Assembly: GCA_934216615.1 (NCBI GenBank)
Contig: CAKQCB010000005.1
Coordinates: 124,001 to 188,000 of the forward strand
Direction of reading: 5' to 3'
Length of the DNA: 64,000 bases
DNA from: an uncultured Anaerolineae bacterium
GTDB taxonomy: Bacteria > Chloroflexota > Anaerolineae > Aggregatilineales > Phototrophicaceae
The translations under genes and the position numbers were made by a program. How positions within the stretch are numbered: position 1 is the stretch's first letter; each line of letters begins with the position of its first letter. Below are positions 15,309 to 24,180 of this stretch, one piece after another. The notes under the pieces are model-generated. The model was given only the letters and a program-made list of their open reading frames with translations. It made no database searches and was not told where the DNA came from.

Positions 15309-16232
15309 CTATACATTGGCGTAGTGATCGTAAATGAGGCGTCCAATCTTCCCCATTGCCATCTCGACTTCAAAACTCTTCGACACCCTTTCGACAGGTT
15401 TTTGCCAATAAGCGGCATCATCCCAATGGGTGAACAAGGTGACGACAACATGATGATCTTCTTTGACGGTCATCACCCCGCTGTCGTTGTAGTACCCGCC
15501 GATAGTGCCCGTCTTGTGGGCGAACTCAACCCCTTGAGGTAAAAGTTTGGGCAGGCGTTGGTTGAGTTGTTGGGTATACAAAATGCGCATCAATTCGGCG
15601 GTGGTAGCTTCGTCGGCCAGTTCGCCTTGAAACAGGCGATACACCAGTTGAGACATTGAGTTTGCACTGCTGATGTTGTTGTCCGACTCCAAGCTGAAGG
15701 TCACACCGTCACGCAGAATGTCGTTGTTCGTCCACCATGCTTTGATCGCTTCAATCGGCTGGTCATGAAGTTCGGCGGGGGCCAACGGTTTGAGCAGATT
15801 TTTACAGTCCATTTTGACGAAAATATCGGTCAAGCCTAGCGCGTGCATCGCGCTTTCGACGGCCAACGGCCCGCCGACCAATTCAACGCTCATATCGGTG
15901 GCCGTGTTGTCGCTGATGATGATCATCAACGTGAGCAAGTCGCGCACGGTGGGCGCAACGCCGGGCTGAAAGAAGGCTAAAATACCGCTTCCGGTGCTTT
16001 TACTTTCCTCACTCATGGTGATGCGGTCATCCAAGCTGAATTTCCCCGCTTGCCACTGCTGTCCTGCTGTCACTAACACCGGAATTTTAAAGACGCTCGC
16101 CATCGGGAAAGGTTGCGTGCCGTTGATGTCGAATTGTTCACCCGTTTCTACCTGCAAAACCGATAACCCAATTTCTAAACCCACTTCATCTGCAACTGCT
16201 TGTATCGCGCTCTTTAAAGTTTCTATGCTCAT
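15309..16232 (-). CDS. Class A beta-lactamase-fold serine hydrolase without signal peptide
   Basis: A 307-residue protein with the three active-site motifs of serine beta-lactamases and PBPs: SVFK (Ser about residue 46), SDN (about 107-109) and HKTGT (about 240-243). The catalytic ExxLN of the omega loop is not recognisable, and no export signal is present. Real beta-lactamase activity is therefore doubtful; a peptidase, esterase or amidase acting in the cytoplasm is more likely. It is the first gene of the peptide-type importer operon, 84 bp before the binding protein, suggesting that it cleaves an imported compound. ATG 16232 was chosen over TTG 16235; GAAGGGATGAGG lies upstream. Confidence 0.85.
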   Translation of the reverse strand: MSIETLKSAIQAVADEVGLEIGLSVLQVETGEQFDINGTQPFPMASVFKIPVLVTAGQQWQAGKFSLDDRITMSEESKSTGSGILAFFQPGVAPTVRDLLTLMIIISDNTATDMSVELVGGPLAVESAMHALGLTDIFVKMDCKNLLKPLAPAELHDQPIEAIKAWWTNNDILRDGVTFSLESDNNISSANSMSQLVYRLFQGELADEATTAELMRILYTQQLNQRLPKLLPQGVEFAHKTGTIGGYYNDSGVMTVKEDHHVVVTLFTHWDDAAYWQKPVERVSKSFEVEMAMGKIGRLIYDHYANV

Positions 16233-16309
16233 CAATCCTCATCCCTTCACGCCGTCAACAGCATGCTGTGTATATAACGCTAAACTGTTTTGCAATAATA
16301 TGTGCAAAG

Positions 16310-16337
16310 TTGCAAATAATTTCGCACAGTTTATAGT
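16310..16337 (+). promoter_or_regulatory. Candidate promoter for the methyltransferase gene
   Basis: TTGCAA (16310-16315) and TATAGT (16332-16337) are spaced by 16 bp, about 100 bp upstream of the ATG. The same 200-bp divergent gap must also hold the promoter of the importer operon, which I could not place. Confidence 0.4.
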
Positions 16338-16438
16338 CAAATTCACCGTAACCTGCAAATTTTCACTATAGTTGTGAGGAACACGATTCTATTTTCTATC
16401 AAAAATGGATGTTTTCACTGCATCGTAAATGGGATGAG

Positions 16439-17194
16439 ATGAACACGACTGAGTTGATTCAGCGCTGGCAAGCAGATGCCGAAAAACTTTTTTCAGGCTG
16501 GGATTTTTCTTACATCCAAGACCGTTATGAAGAAGAAAATCCAACATGGGATTTTGTCTCTATCGCAAGGTCGCTGGCTGAAAAAACACGTTGGGTGTTG
16601 GATATGGGCACAGGAGGCGGTGAGATGTTGAGCGCGCTCGCGCCTCAACTTCCGAAAAATACGTTTGCGACGGAAGGCTATCCGCCAAATATCCCGATTG
16701 CTCAAGCGAAGTTAGCACGTCACGGAATCAGCGTGATTCCGTATGACAGCGATACCGATGCGCACATGCCCTTCCGCGACGCAAGTTTTGACCTAATCCT
16801 CAACCGTCATGAAGCCTTTGATGCAAGCGAGGTCTTTCGCATCCTCAAACCGCGCGGGTATTTCCTCACGCAACAAGTCGATGGGTATGATCTGGCCGAC
16901 CTCAAAGCCCATTTTGACAAAACGCCAGAATATCCACATATTGTGCTTGAGCCGATACGCAACGGGTTAGAAAACGCAGGCTTTCAGATTGAACGTGCGG
17001 AAACATGGCAAGGCGCAGCGCGCTTTCACGATGTGGGCGCGCTGGTGTATTTTCTGCACGCTGTCCCGTGGGATGCTCCTGAAGATTTCACCGTCGAGCG
17101 TTATCAAAAACAGCTTTTAGAACTCGAAGCGCTGCCCAAACCGCTCAGTTTCACTTGTAAACGCTTTGTGATCGTGGCCTATAAACCTGAATAA
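16439..17194 (+). CDS. Class I SAM-dependent methyltransferase
   Basis: A 251-residue protein. WVLDMGTGGGEMLSAL is motif I, ATEGYPPNIPIAQ is motif II, and FRDASFDLILNRHEAFD with RILKPRGYFLTQQVDG gives the post-II and III segments typical of Methyltransf_11 enzymes. The substrate is unknown. The ATG at 16439 (MNTTELIQRW) is taken because GGGATGAG precedes it; an in-frame ATG at 16409 has no ribosome-binding site. It is divergent from the importer operon, converges with coaX, and ends before a strong hairpin. Confidence 0.8.
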   Translation: MNTTELIQRWQADAEKLFSGWDFSYIQDRYEEENPTWDFVSIARSLAEKTRWVLDMGTGGGEMLSALAPQLPKNTFATEGYPPNIPIAQAKLARHGISVIPYDSDTDAHMPFRDASFDLILNRHEAFDASEVFRILKPRGYFLTQQVDGYDLADLKAHFDKTPEYPHIVLEPIRNGLENAGFQIERAETWQGAARFHDVGALVYFLHAVPWDAPEDFTVERYQKQLLELEALPKPLSFTCKRFVIVAYKPE

Positions 17195-17235
17195 ACATAA
17201 TCGTTTTTTATAGAGCGTGCGGGGTAAACGGTCAC

Positions 17236-17270
17236 CCACTGCATCCAAGAACACGTCAGGGATGCAGTGG
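17236..17270. terminator. Bidirectional hairpin between convergent methyltransferase and coaX
   Basis: CCACTGCATCC (17236-17246) and GGATGCAGTGG (17260-17270) form a perfect 11-bp stem with a 13-base loop, 42 bp after one stop and 47 bp before the other. T-runs are absent. Confidence 0.5.
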
Positions 17271-17316
17271 AAAACAAGGGCTTGGTTGAGTATTTCATGG
17301 TACTAGATGTAAAGAA

Positions 17317-18153
17317 TCACGAATTCATCTCATAGATGATGCGCAAACCCTCTAACGTGATTTCCGTCGCGATGATGTCGATCACGTTGGAATGTTGATT
17401 GAACAAGGGCGCTAACCCCCCTGTCGCAATCACCTTAACCGTTGGGTCGCCCATTTCCGCTTTTAAGCGCGCGACCATCCCCTCTACCAGCGCGACATAC
17501 CCCCAGAAAATACCGGCTTGCATGGCGTGGATGGTGTTTTTGCCAATCACAGAGGGCGGTGGGATGAGGTCAACTTTATGCAAACGCGCGGTACGGCTCA
17601 CGAGCGCATCATGCGCTACTTGAATCCCCGGCGCAATTGCCCCACCTGCATACGCGCCTTCGGCCGAAACAATATCAAATGTTGTCGCGGTGCCAAAATC
17701 AATGATGATGGCGGGCGGGCCATACAATTTCACCACAGCCGCCGAATTGACGATCCGATCTGCGCCTGCTTGTTCAGGTTGGTCAATGTCGATCTTCATG
17801 CCCATCGGCGTTTTGTTGGTGACCACCAACGGGTCTAACTTTAGATAGCGTTGGGAAAGCTCGATGAACGCGCCTGTCAGCGAAGGCACCACCGAACTGA
17901 TCGCGACGGCGGTCACCGCTTGCAAGCTCAAATTCGAGAGCATCATAAAATTGCGCAGTAAAGACGCATATTCGTCCGGCATCTTGTCGGTGATGGTGCG
18001 CGCACGCCAGCTAAAAATCCAATGTTCGTTTTGCAGAAGGCCAAAATGAATATTGGTATTGCCCACGTCAATCGCCAGCAAGCCTCGATAGTTTGGCGCT
18101 TTCCAGAGTTCAGGGTCGGTAATGACAAATTGGGGTTCTTCAAAATGGGACAT
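17317..18153 (-). CDS. coaX: Type III pantothenate kinase
   Basis: Catalyses ATP-dependent phosphorylation of pantothenate, the first step of coenzyme A synthesis. LLAIDVGNTNIHFGLL is the phosphate-1 motif (Asp about 29), GADRIVNSAAV and IIDFGTATTFDIVSAEGAYAGGAIAPGI are the other family motifs, and VIATGGLAPLF closes the ASKHA fold. It is 278 residues long; the family is near 255, and the extra length is a 25-residue N-terminal leader with no better internal start. It lies 80 bp downstream of tadA on the same strand. GAGAGAAAAG precedes the ATG. Confidence 0.95.
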   Translation of the reverse strand: MSHFEEPQFVITDPELWKAPNYRGLLAIDVGNTNIHFGLLQNEHWIFSWRARTITDKMPDEYASLLRNFMMLSNLSLQAVTAVAISSVVPSLTGAFIELSQRYLKLDPLVVTNKTPMGMKIDIDQPEQAGADRIVNSAAVVKLYGPPAIIIDFGTATTFDIVSAEGAYAGGAIAPGIQVAHDALVSRTARLHKVDLIPPPSVIGKNTIHAMQAGIFWGYVALVEGMVARLKAEMGDPTVKVIATGGLAPLFNQHSNVIDIIATEITLEGLRIIYEMNS

Positions 18154-18233
18154 GCTTTTCTCTCACCAGAACAAGCGTTATCAGTGTAAAAAATACGCGA
18201 AAGTTTGCACGTTGCGGTGAAGGAGATGGCGGT

Positions 18234-18695
18234 TTACTTGGGCTTTTGATCGCGCAGTTTTTGGAAGAACGTCCGAATCAAACCGCCCGCTTCTTCAGCT
18301 AACAGCCCGCCCATCACATCGACACGATGATTTAAATAGGGGTGCCGGGTGATGTCCATCAAACTGCCCGCCGCGCCTGCTTTTGGGTCGGGCGCGGCAT
18401 ACACAAGACGGGGTAAACGCGCCAACACCATCGCCCCCGCGCACATAGCGCAAGGTTCCAACGTACAATATAAAGTAACCCCATCTAAACGCCAGTGATT
18501 CAAAAAGCGCGAAGCCTGCTGAATCGCCAATATCTCGGCATGGGCGGTAGAATCGTGATCAGCCTCACGACGGTTATAACCCCGCCCAATAATTTCGCCC
18601 TTGTAAACGGCGATAGCCCCTATCGGCACATCCCCTGTTTCAAGGGCGTTTTCAGCTTCGGTCAGCGCAAGGCGCATATAATCAAGGTCGTTCAT
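18234..18695 (-). CDS. tadA: tRNA-specific adenosine deaminase
   Basis: Deaminates A34 of tRNA-Arg(ACG) to inosine, allowing wobble decoding. The zinc deaminase motifs are HAEILAIQ (His52, proton-shuttle Glu54) and PCAMCAGAM (Cys82, Cys85). The 153-residue length and the C-terminal RTFFQKLRDQK tail match TadA rather than cytidine deaminases. The ATG at 18695 overlaps the stop of the preceding gene by one base (TGATG), so it is probably translated by reinitiation. A TTG one codon earlier is ignored. Confidence 0.95.
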   Translation of the reverse strand: MNDLDYMRLALTEAENALETGDVPIGAIAVYKGEIIGRGYNRREADHDSTAHAEILAIQQASRFLNHWRLDGVTLYCTLEPCAMCAGAMVLARLPRLVYAAPDPKAGAAGSLMDITRHPYLNHRVDVMGGLLAEEAGGLIRTFFQKLRDQKPK

Positions 18696-19339
18696 CAAAA
18701 CATAGACAGTTGTTGAGGCGCGTCATCATCGTCTGCGGGCTGAGAGGCCGACGGAACTTCTTCCGCATCGTCTTCGTGTTCAGCCTCTGCCTGCGCTTCT
18801 TGCGCCTCTTCCGCTTCGAGTTCTTCCTCAATCAGTTCGACCACTTGCGAATCGGACATCACAGCCGCTTCGTAAGCCGTCAACAACTGATCCTCATCCG
18901 TGGATGGGGCCTCAACGACTGCGCCCGGCACATCGCTCGCATCCGTCGAATCGGGCGCAACGGGCAGGTCATAGGTTGACAGTTCCGTGACAGATTGAGC
19001 AATTGCTTCTTCAGGCAGGTATTCCCCGCTGACATCGGAAAGGCTGTCTTCGGTCAGCGCTGCCTCCTCTGCCGTGTCGATGTCGATGCCTGCAACGATC
19101 ACCTTCTCATCTTCGGCTTCCGCAAGGGTGAAGTCAGGGACAAAATCTTCAGGCATGTGATCCACATGCATCGTGGTTTCAAGATAGATTTGTGACAATT
19201 GTTCTTCTGTGAAACCGGTCTTCTTCAACACGTTGACGAGGGTCGCTTCTGTCCCCTTGTCATTCGTTCGTATCACATGCTGATAATGAGCTTTCAAACA
19301 GTCGCGCCAATCATCAGAAAAAGGACTTGGGCCGGGCAT
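18695..19339 (-). CDS. Acidic protein of unknown function
   Basis: I do not recognise this family. Residues 1-70 look folded (DDWRDCLKAHYQHVIRT..., GFTEEQLSQIYLETTMHV). The remaining ~145 residues are very rich in Glu, Asp and Ala, low in complexity, and probably disordered (EELEAEEAQEAQAEAEHEDD). It has no signal peptide or membrane span. It is tightly placed in the RNA-enzyme operon: its ribosome-binding site GGAGGTG is inside the last codons of the beta-CASP gene, and its stop overlaps the tadA start. A role with those neighbours is only suggested by position. Confidence 0.6.
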   Translation of the reverse strand: MPGPSPFSDDWRDCLKAHYQHVIRTNDKGTEATLVNVLKKTGFTEEQLSQIYLETTMHVDHMPEDFVPDFTLAEAEDEKVIVAGIDIDTAEEAALTEDSLSDVSGEYLPEEAIAQSVTELSTYDLPVAPDSTDASDVPGAVVEAPSTDEDQLLTAYEAAVMSDSQVVELIEEELEAEEAQEAQAEAEHEDDAEEVPSASQPADDDDAPQQLSMF

Positions 19340-19341
19340 GT

Positions 19342-20745
19342 TTACACCTCCACTTCTTGTCTAAATTCGGGGACGGTGACGTTCAAGCCCTGCTGTGTTT
19401 TCATCAGTTCAGCCAGTGTATTGGCGGGTTTTTCTTCGCCATGCACTAAGAAGGTGTGGCGCGGTTTGGGGGACATGTGCCCTATCCATTCCAAAAGTCC
19501 GTTTTGGTCAGCATGACCGCTGAACCCGTTCAGGACTTCGACATGCGCTTTGAGCGGGTAGGGTTGTCCAAAAATGCGCACTTCCGGCACACGATCTACG
19601 ATCCGCCGACCTAGCGTATTCTCTGCCTGATACCCCACAATCAACACGGTACAACGTGGGTCGGTGATGTGATTTTTGAGGTGATGCAAAATGCGTCCGG
19701 CTTCAGCCATACCACTCGCAGAAATGATGATCGACGGCTTTTGGATGAAGTTCAGCTTCTTGCTTTCTTCTGTTGTGCGCGTGTAATGTAGATCGTTAAA
19801 CCCCCACGGGTCGCGGATATTTTGATTCTGAATGAAACTGCGAATTTCTTCGTCATAACATTCAGGGTGTAAGCGATAAATCCCTGTGACATCAATCGCC
19901 AGCGGGCTGTCTACATAGATCGGCATGTCGGGAATATCCCCTTGCAGGGACAGTTGATGCAGGGTGTACACCAATTGCTGCGTGCGCCCCACCGCAAACG
20001 CGGGGATGATGATATGCCCACCACGTTTGTAGGTATCAATCACGATCCGTTTAAGTTGGCGAATCTCATCCTCATACGGCGGGTGATGACGGTCGCCGTA
20101 GGTGCTTTCCATGATGACCACATCGGCGCGATCCACATATTCAGGGTCGCGGATGATCGGAATCCCTTGACGGCCGATATCCCCACTAAAGACCAAGCGC
20201 ATATCGCGATGCTGTTCATGATCTTCGATATCTAAAATGACCGACGCGCTGCCAAGCATATGCCCCGCATCAATGAACGTCAAATGTACGCCGGGCGCAA
20301 TCATGCGCGTGCGTCCGTAACCATAACTGCTAAAAGAATGAAGGCTTTGGGCGGCATCCAGTTGGGTATAGATCGGCTCTACAGGGGGCAGGCCGTCGCG
20401 GTCACGGCGTTTGTTGACATACTGCACATCTTTTTCTTGGATGTGTCCGCTGTCTTGGAGCATCGTCGCGCATAGATCACGAGTGGCAAATGTACAGATG
20501 ATATCCCCTTGAAACCCACTTTTGACCAAGTTTGGTAAATTCCCCGAATGGTCAATATGTGCGTGCGAAAGAATACACAAATCCACGGTTTTCGGATCAT
20601 ACGGAAAAGTGACGTTGCGCTCATAGGCTTCTGAACGTTTGCCTTGATACAATCCACAATCTAAAAGGATGCGCTTGCTGTTGACCTCAATCAAATGTTG
20701 CGACCCTGTCACAGAACGTGCCGCGCCATAAAAACTGATTTTCAT
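19342..20745 (-). CDS. MBL-fold beta-CASP ribonuclease (CPSF/YSH1-like)
   Basis: A ~467-residue metallo-beta-lactamase nuclease. SHAHIDHSGNL (HxHxDH, His61-His66) binds two zinc ions, DAGHMLGSASV and FSGDIGR are motifs 3 and 4, ESTYGDRHH and FAVGRTQQLVY are beta-CASP motifs A and B region, and ASGMAEAGRILHHL plus NGFSGHADQNGLLEW carry the C-terminal His residues. Relatives process or degrade RNA. The start is the ATG at 20745 (MKISFYGAARSVTGS, as in the family) with GAAAGGA before it. It lies 18 bp after the RNase D gene and 2 bp before the acidic protein gene. Confidence 0.92.
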   Translation of the reverse strand: MKISFYGAARSVTGSQHLIEVNSKRILLDCGLYQGKRSEAYERNVTFPYDPKTVDLCILSHAHIDHSGNLPNLVKSGFQGDIICTFATRDLCATMLQDSGHIQEKDVQYVNKRRDRDGLPPVEPIYTQLDAAQSLHSFSSYGYGRTRMIAPGVHLTFIDAGHMLGSASVILDIEDHEQHRDMRLVFSGDIGRQGIPIIRDPEYVDRADVVIMESTYGDRHHPPYEDEIRQLKRIVIDTYKRGGHIIIPAFAVGRTQQLVYTLHQLSLQGDIPDMPIYVDSPLAIDVTGIYRLHPECYDEEIRSFIQNQNIRDPWGFNDLHYTRTTEESKKLNFIQKPSIIISASGMAEAGRILHHLKNHITDPRCTVLIVGYQAENTLGRRIVDRVPEVRIFGQPYPLKAHVEVLNGFSGHADQNGLLEWIGHMSPKPRHTFLVHGEEKPANTLAELMKTQQGLNVTVPEFRQEVEV

Positions 20746-20763
20746 GAGGGTTCCTTTCAAAAG

Positions 20764-21906
20764 TTAGACTTTATATTCTGTAATGACATCCAGAATTTCT
20801 TGGGCATACGTTTGCATGCGCCATGGCCCAAGCCCATGTATACCTTGCATTTCTTCTATTGTACTTGGGGATCGTTCCGCCAATTCCCACAAGGCTTCTT
20901 TAGAGATAATCACATCCGACTCGACCCCGCGTTCTTGGGCGCGGTTTTTACGCCATTCGCGCAAGAGGGTGTACAACTCCATCACCGCAGGGGCGATGGG
21001 TGGCTCTGGCGTTGGTGGTTCAGGTTCAGGGCTGGCACTACCCTTTTGAATCGCGCTTAAAAGCTGGTTGCCATAACGCCGAATTGTGGAGGCGCCAATC
21101 CCGTTGATCGACGCAAGTTGCTCGCGTGTTTTCGGCGCTTCACGGGCAAGTGACATCAAAGTTTTGTCGGTCATGACTTTAAAAACAGGGACATTGCGCT
21201 GTTTTGCGGCCTGTTCCCGCATGAGATACAGCTCGCGCAGAATCGCCGCTGTACTCAATGGCATGTGGTTCGGAATCGCGATTCGCCAATACCCTTGCGG
21301 GTCAAACGTATGCACAACAGGCTGAATCGTCTCTAAATCGCGAAATGTCTCGTGCGCTTCTTCAAGCCGACCTTGCGCCACCAATTGCGCTTCAAGTTCA
21401 TAGCGCAGTTGTAATAAATAGTGGGTGTCGTTTTGTGCGTATTGCAAACACACTTTCGGCAAAGGGCGCACACCCCAATTGGCACGCTGTTGAGATTTAT
21501 CCACCTCAACAGCTAACAGGGTACTCAAGAGTGACCCCAAACCCACGCCTTTATAGCCACAAATACGCGCGGCGATCATCGTGTCAAATAAGTTGCTGAA
21601 GGTGAAGCCGTAGTCGCGCTTTAAACACATCAGGTCATATTCGGCGGCGTGGAAGGACTTTTCAATGTTGGGGTTGGCGAAAATCTCCCCCAGTGGGGAC
21701 AGATCGCGCACCGTGAAAGGGTCGATCAAATAATCTTGGCGTGACGTCGAGAGCTGGATTAAACAAACCCGCTCTTTATAGGCGTACAAACTATTCGATT
21801 CTGTATCTACGGCTAATTTGGGTTCTTGTGAAATTTCAGCGCAAACTTTTTTTAAAGTTTCCGCTTCGCTAATATACAGGGCAGGTTGCAATTCAATCAA
21901 ACTCAT
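20764..21906 (-). CDS. rnd: Ribonuclease D with two HRDC domains
   Basis: A 3'-5' exoribonuclease that matures tRNA and other stable RNAs. The DEDD exonuclease core spans ~residues 10-190: AVDTESNSL (Asp34, Glu36), HAAEYDLMCLKRDYG and QYAQNDTHYLLQL (the DEDDy Tyr/Asp). Two HRDC domains follow, ~225-300 (RELYLMREQAAKQRNVPVFKV...) and ~315-380 (MELYTLLREWRKNRA...). ATG 21906 overlaps the corA stop by 4 bp (ATGA), giving translational coupling. The neighbours are other RNA enzymes, supporting an RNA-processing operon. Confidence 0.93.
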   Translation of the reverse strand: MSLIELQPALYISEAETLKKVCAEISQEPKLAVDTESNSLYAYKERVCLIQLSTSRQDYLIDPFTVRDLSPLGEIFANPNIEKSFHAAEYDLMCLKRDYGFTFSNLFDTMIAARICGYKGVGLGSLLSTLLAVEVDKSQQRANWGVRPLPKVCLQYAQNDTHYLLQLRYELEAQLVAQGRLEEAHETFRDLETIQPVVHTFDPQGYWRIAIPNHMPLSTAAILRELYLMREQAAKQRNVPVFKVMTDKTLMSLAREAPKTREQLASINGIGASTIRRYGNQLLSAIQKGSASPEPEPPTPEPPIAPAVMELYTLLREWRKNRAQERGVESDVIISKEALWELAERSPSTIEEMQGIHGLGPWRMQTYAQEILDVITEYKV

Positions 21907-22820
21907 AACCAACGGCGCATTCGAAAATAAATAAGCATCAGTACAGCTAAAACAATCATTAACACGTTTAAATAGATAAAAGCGTGAGGGTGATCTGCCA
22001 GTGGAAGGTCAACATTCATACCAAAAATACTGGAAACCAACGTCAGCGGTAGCATGATGACAGAGAACACCGTCAACACACGAATCACCCCATTCAAACG
22101 GTGATTCAACAGCGTATCGGCAGTTTCCCCCAACCCACTAATCACTTCTACATTTTCATCAATAATATCACGAGCGCGTTTGGCATGGTCTACAATGTCG
22201 CCAAAGTATTCGTCTAGTTCATCAACGATGATGGGGTTATTCATACGCTCGATCAAGTCGAGAATGGGGACTTGGTTACGGATGATCCGCCGTAAAGAGA
22301 TCGCATCACGGCGCACTTCAGCAATCGACCGAATCAAACGCATGCCTTCATCCGCGAAGATACGTTCTTCAATATCGCGTATGTTGTAATCGACACGGTT
22401 TAAAATCGGGAACATATAATCGACTAACTTATCCAAGATGACATAAAACGTATGCCCGCTACTTTTATCCAATAAGTAGCGCCGTACCGATTCATCATTC
22501 ACTACTTGTTTCAACAGTTGGGTCAAGGGCTTGAGCACGCCATCGTGTACGGTGATGATGTACCCACGCCCGATGAAAAAGTCTACTTCACTTGGGCGCG
22601 AAAGGCGCATCTTGGCGTCCCACAAGGGGAAATGAAGCACGATAAACAAATGATCACCCTGATCATCAATCTTCGGGCGCTCAATCGGGCTCATGATGTC
22701 TTCTAAATTTAAGGGATGAAAGTCGGGATAAGCGCGGCGTAATGCAGCGACATCGTGAATACTTGTATCCGTAATATCAACCCAGATTGTGCGTTCACCC
22801 GCAATCCGCTGAAGTGTCAT
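21903..22820 (-). CDS. CorA-family divalent cation transporter
   Basis: A 305-residue pentameric Mg2+/Co2+ channel-type transporter. The C-terminal end has the family's two spans, with the GMN selectivity motif in FGMNVDLPLADHPHAF between them and the positively charged end FRMRRWL. The N-terminal cytoplasmic funnel includes LEDIMSPIERPKIDDQGDHLFIVLHFP and the long stalk helix IRDIEERIFADEG. It precedes the RNase D gene with a 4-bp overlap; RNases need Mg2+ or Mn2+, but a functional link is only inference. It may alternatively transport Zn2+ or other ions. Confidence 0.92.
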   Translation of the reverse strand: MTLQRIAGERTIWVDITDTSIHDVAALRRAYPDFHPLNLEDIMSPIERPKIDDQGDHLFIVLHFPLWDAKMRLSRPSEVDFFIGRGYIITVHDGVLKPLTQLLKQVVNDESVRRYLLDKSSGHTFYVILDKLVDYMFPILNRVDYNIRDIEERIFADEGMRLIRSIAEVRRDAISLRRIIRNQVPILDLIERMNNPIIVDELDEYFGDIVDHAKRARDIIDENVEVISGLGETADTLLNHRLNGVIRVLTVFSVIMLPLTLVSSIFGMNVDLPLADHPHAFIYLNVLMIVLAVLMLIYFRMRRWL

Positions 22821-22889
22821 CGTATTTCACTATCGCATGGTATAAGCAGTCAACAACCCATCGTGATTTGACCTGCTCCATGATCGTCT

Positions 22890-22925
22890 TAAGTATGCCA
22901 AGATGATCTTCATTCTGCATACTTA
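22890..22925. promoter_or_regulatory. Inverted repeat upstream of corA
   Basis: TAAGTATGC (22890-22898) and GCATACTTA (22917-22925) are perfect 9-bp arms 18 bases apart, 70 bp upstream of corA and 50 bp after the NYN gene. It could be a terminator for the NYN gene (no T-run) or an operator for corA. Confidence 0.4.
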
Positions 22926-22974
22926 CACATTTTCATCAATACCCATCCAGCCTAACTTCATCCATGAAGGGGGA

Positions 22975-23826
22975 TTAATGTTTTGAATTCTCGTCTTTGA
23001 GCTTGATATAGATGGTATCACTGCCACTTTTAGTTTCTTTGCGAATCTCAAAAAAGTCATTCCGCGCCTGCACCAATTGTGAAAGCATCTTATGCCCGTA
23101 ACTACGCGGGTCAAAGGCGGGGTCGAGCTGACGCAGAGAAGTCCCTAACGCGCTTAAATTGATCCACCCCTCAGTGTCTTTCGACGCCACATCATAGGCT
23201 TGGCTGAACAATTTTCGGAAACGGGCGTTGGCCTTCGTGTTGGTGGTCGCCGTGGAAGGTGACGATGCGCTCGCACTTGATTTGGTTGTATTACTGGTCG
23301 ATGACGCTGACGTTTTCTTCTCCACTTTAGGCGATGGCACAACTTTGGTCGTCTTCTCCACCGCTTTGACCGTCGTCACTTTTTCCGGTTTCAGGTTCTC
23401 GGTGTACACAAAGATATTGCAGGCGTTGACGAAGGCGGGCGGGGTAATTTTGCGTCCGATGCCCATCACAAAGAGATTCGCTTCCCGAATCCGCGTGGCT
23501 AAACGGGTATAGTCACTGTCGCTGGAAACGATACAGAACCCATCTAACCCCGCCGTGTATAAAATGTCCATCGCGTCGATGATTAACGCGCTGTCAGTTG
23601 AATTTTTGCCACTGGTGTAACTGTGCTGTTGTTCCGCTTTCAGGGCATAGGTTTTGATGACTTCATTCCAACCTTTTAAATTGGAAGTCGTCCAATCTCC
23701 ATAAACCCGACGAATTGTGATCACGCCATATTTACTGACTTCCGCCAATATCTGCGGAAACAAACTGGCTTGGGCATTATCACCATCAATTAACAAAGCG
23801 ATTCTACGACTTGGTTCCATTTGCAT
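22975..23826 (-). CDS. NYN (PIN-like) domain RNase with OST-HTH-type C-terminus
   Basis: A 283-residue protein of the LabA/DUF88 family. Residues ~8-140 are the NYN nuclease: IALLIDGDNAQ (Asp14, Asp16), GKNSTDSALIIDAMDIL and SSDSDYTRLATRIRE supply the acidic metal site. Residues ~150-195 are a Ser/Thr/Lys-rich linker. Residues ~200-280 (FRKLFSQAYDVASKDTEGWI, GTSLRQLDPAFDPRSYGHKML) match the OST-HTH/LOTUS RNA-binding layout. The pair is common in bacterial NYN nucleases, whose targets are mostly unknown. It heads the minus-strand series that also encodes RNase D, a beta-CASP nuclease and TadA. Confidence 0.88.
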   Translation of the reverse strand: MQMEPSRRIALLIDGDNAQASLFPQILAEVSKYGVITIRRVYGDWTTSNLKGWNEVIKTYALKAEQQHSYTSGKNSTDSALIIDAMDILYTAGLDGFCIVSSDSDYTRLATRIREANLFVMGIGRKITPPAFVNACNIFVYTENLKPEKVTTVKAVEKTTKVVPSPKVEKKTSASSTSNTTKSSASASSPSTATTNTKANARFRKLFSQAYDVASKDTEGWINLSALGTSLRQLDPAFDPRSYGHKMLSQLVQARNDFFEIRKETKSGSDTIYIKLKDENSKH

Positions 23827-24001
23827 AAGGTTTTATATCCAATATATTTCTCTCAAAAAGAGGGTAAATCCAATTTCTAGCTAAAACAATATTGTAGTTT
23901 AAAATAAACCGACTCAACGCAAGTGAAATTAAGAACTTAACAAGTCAGTATAAATTTGTGCAGTTTGTTAAAAACAGACTGTTCACGTGGTTAAAGTAAT
24001 T

Positions 24002-24112
24002 TTGACAGGCATATCTGTTTGTGATACATTTTACAAAGAGACGACGCTGTAAATTTTCACAAAAAGTATTCTTCTAAAGCTCTTTCACCCATGTTATTGA
24101 GTATGTTATACT
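24002..24112 (+). promoter_or_regulatory. Promoters of the cytochrome bc operon in the 354-bp gap 23827-24180
   Basis: The divergent gap between the NYN and Rieske genes has no coding frame. Two plus-strand promoters are visible: TTGACA (24002-24007) with TACATT (24025-24030) at 17 bp, and an extended -10 TGTTATACT (24104-24112) with only a weak -35 near 24083. The leader after the second promoter contains TGCTCG (24134-24139) pairing with CGAGCA (24155-24160), then GAGGAGG as the ribosome-binding site. Nothing else was recognised in the gap. Confidence 0.6.
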
Positions 24113-24180
24113 CTCCGCCTAACGGGGGGATTGTGCTCGGTCGTCAGTAGTTAACGAGCAACATGAGGAGGCCGTAACAC

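Noticed and set aside
15309..16232. Calling the serine hydrolase a beta-lactamase resistance gene
   Set aside because: The class A ExxLN motif is not seen and there is no export signal, so antibiotic hydrolysis in the envelope is unlikely.
24134..24160. Leader hairpin before the Rieske gene as a riboswitch
   Set aside because: It is only a 6-bp stem with no conserved aptamer elements that I recognise.
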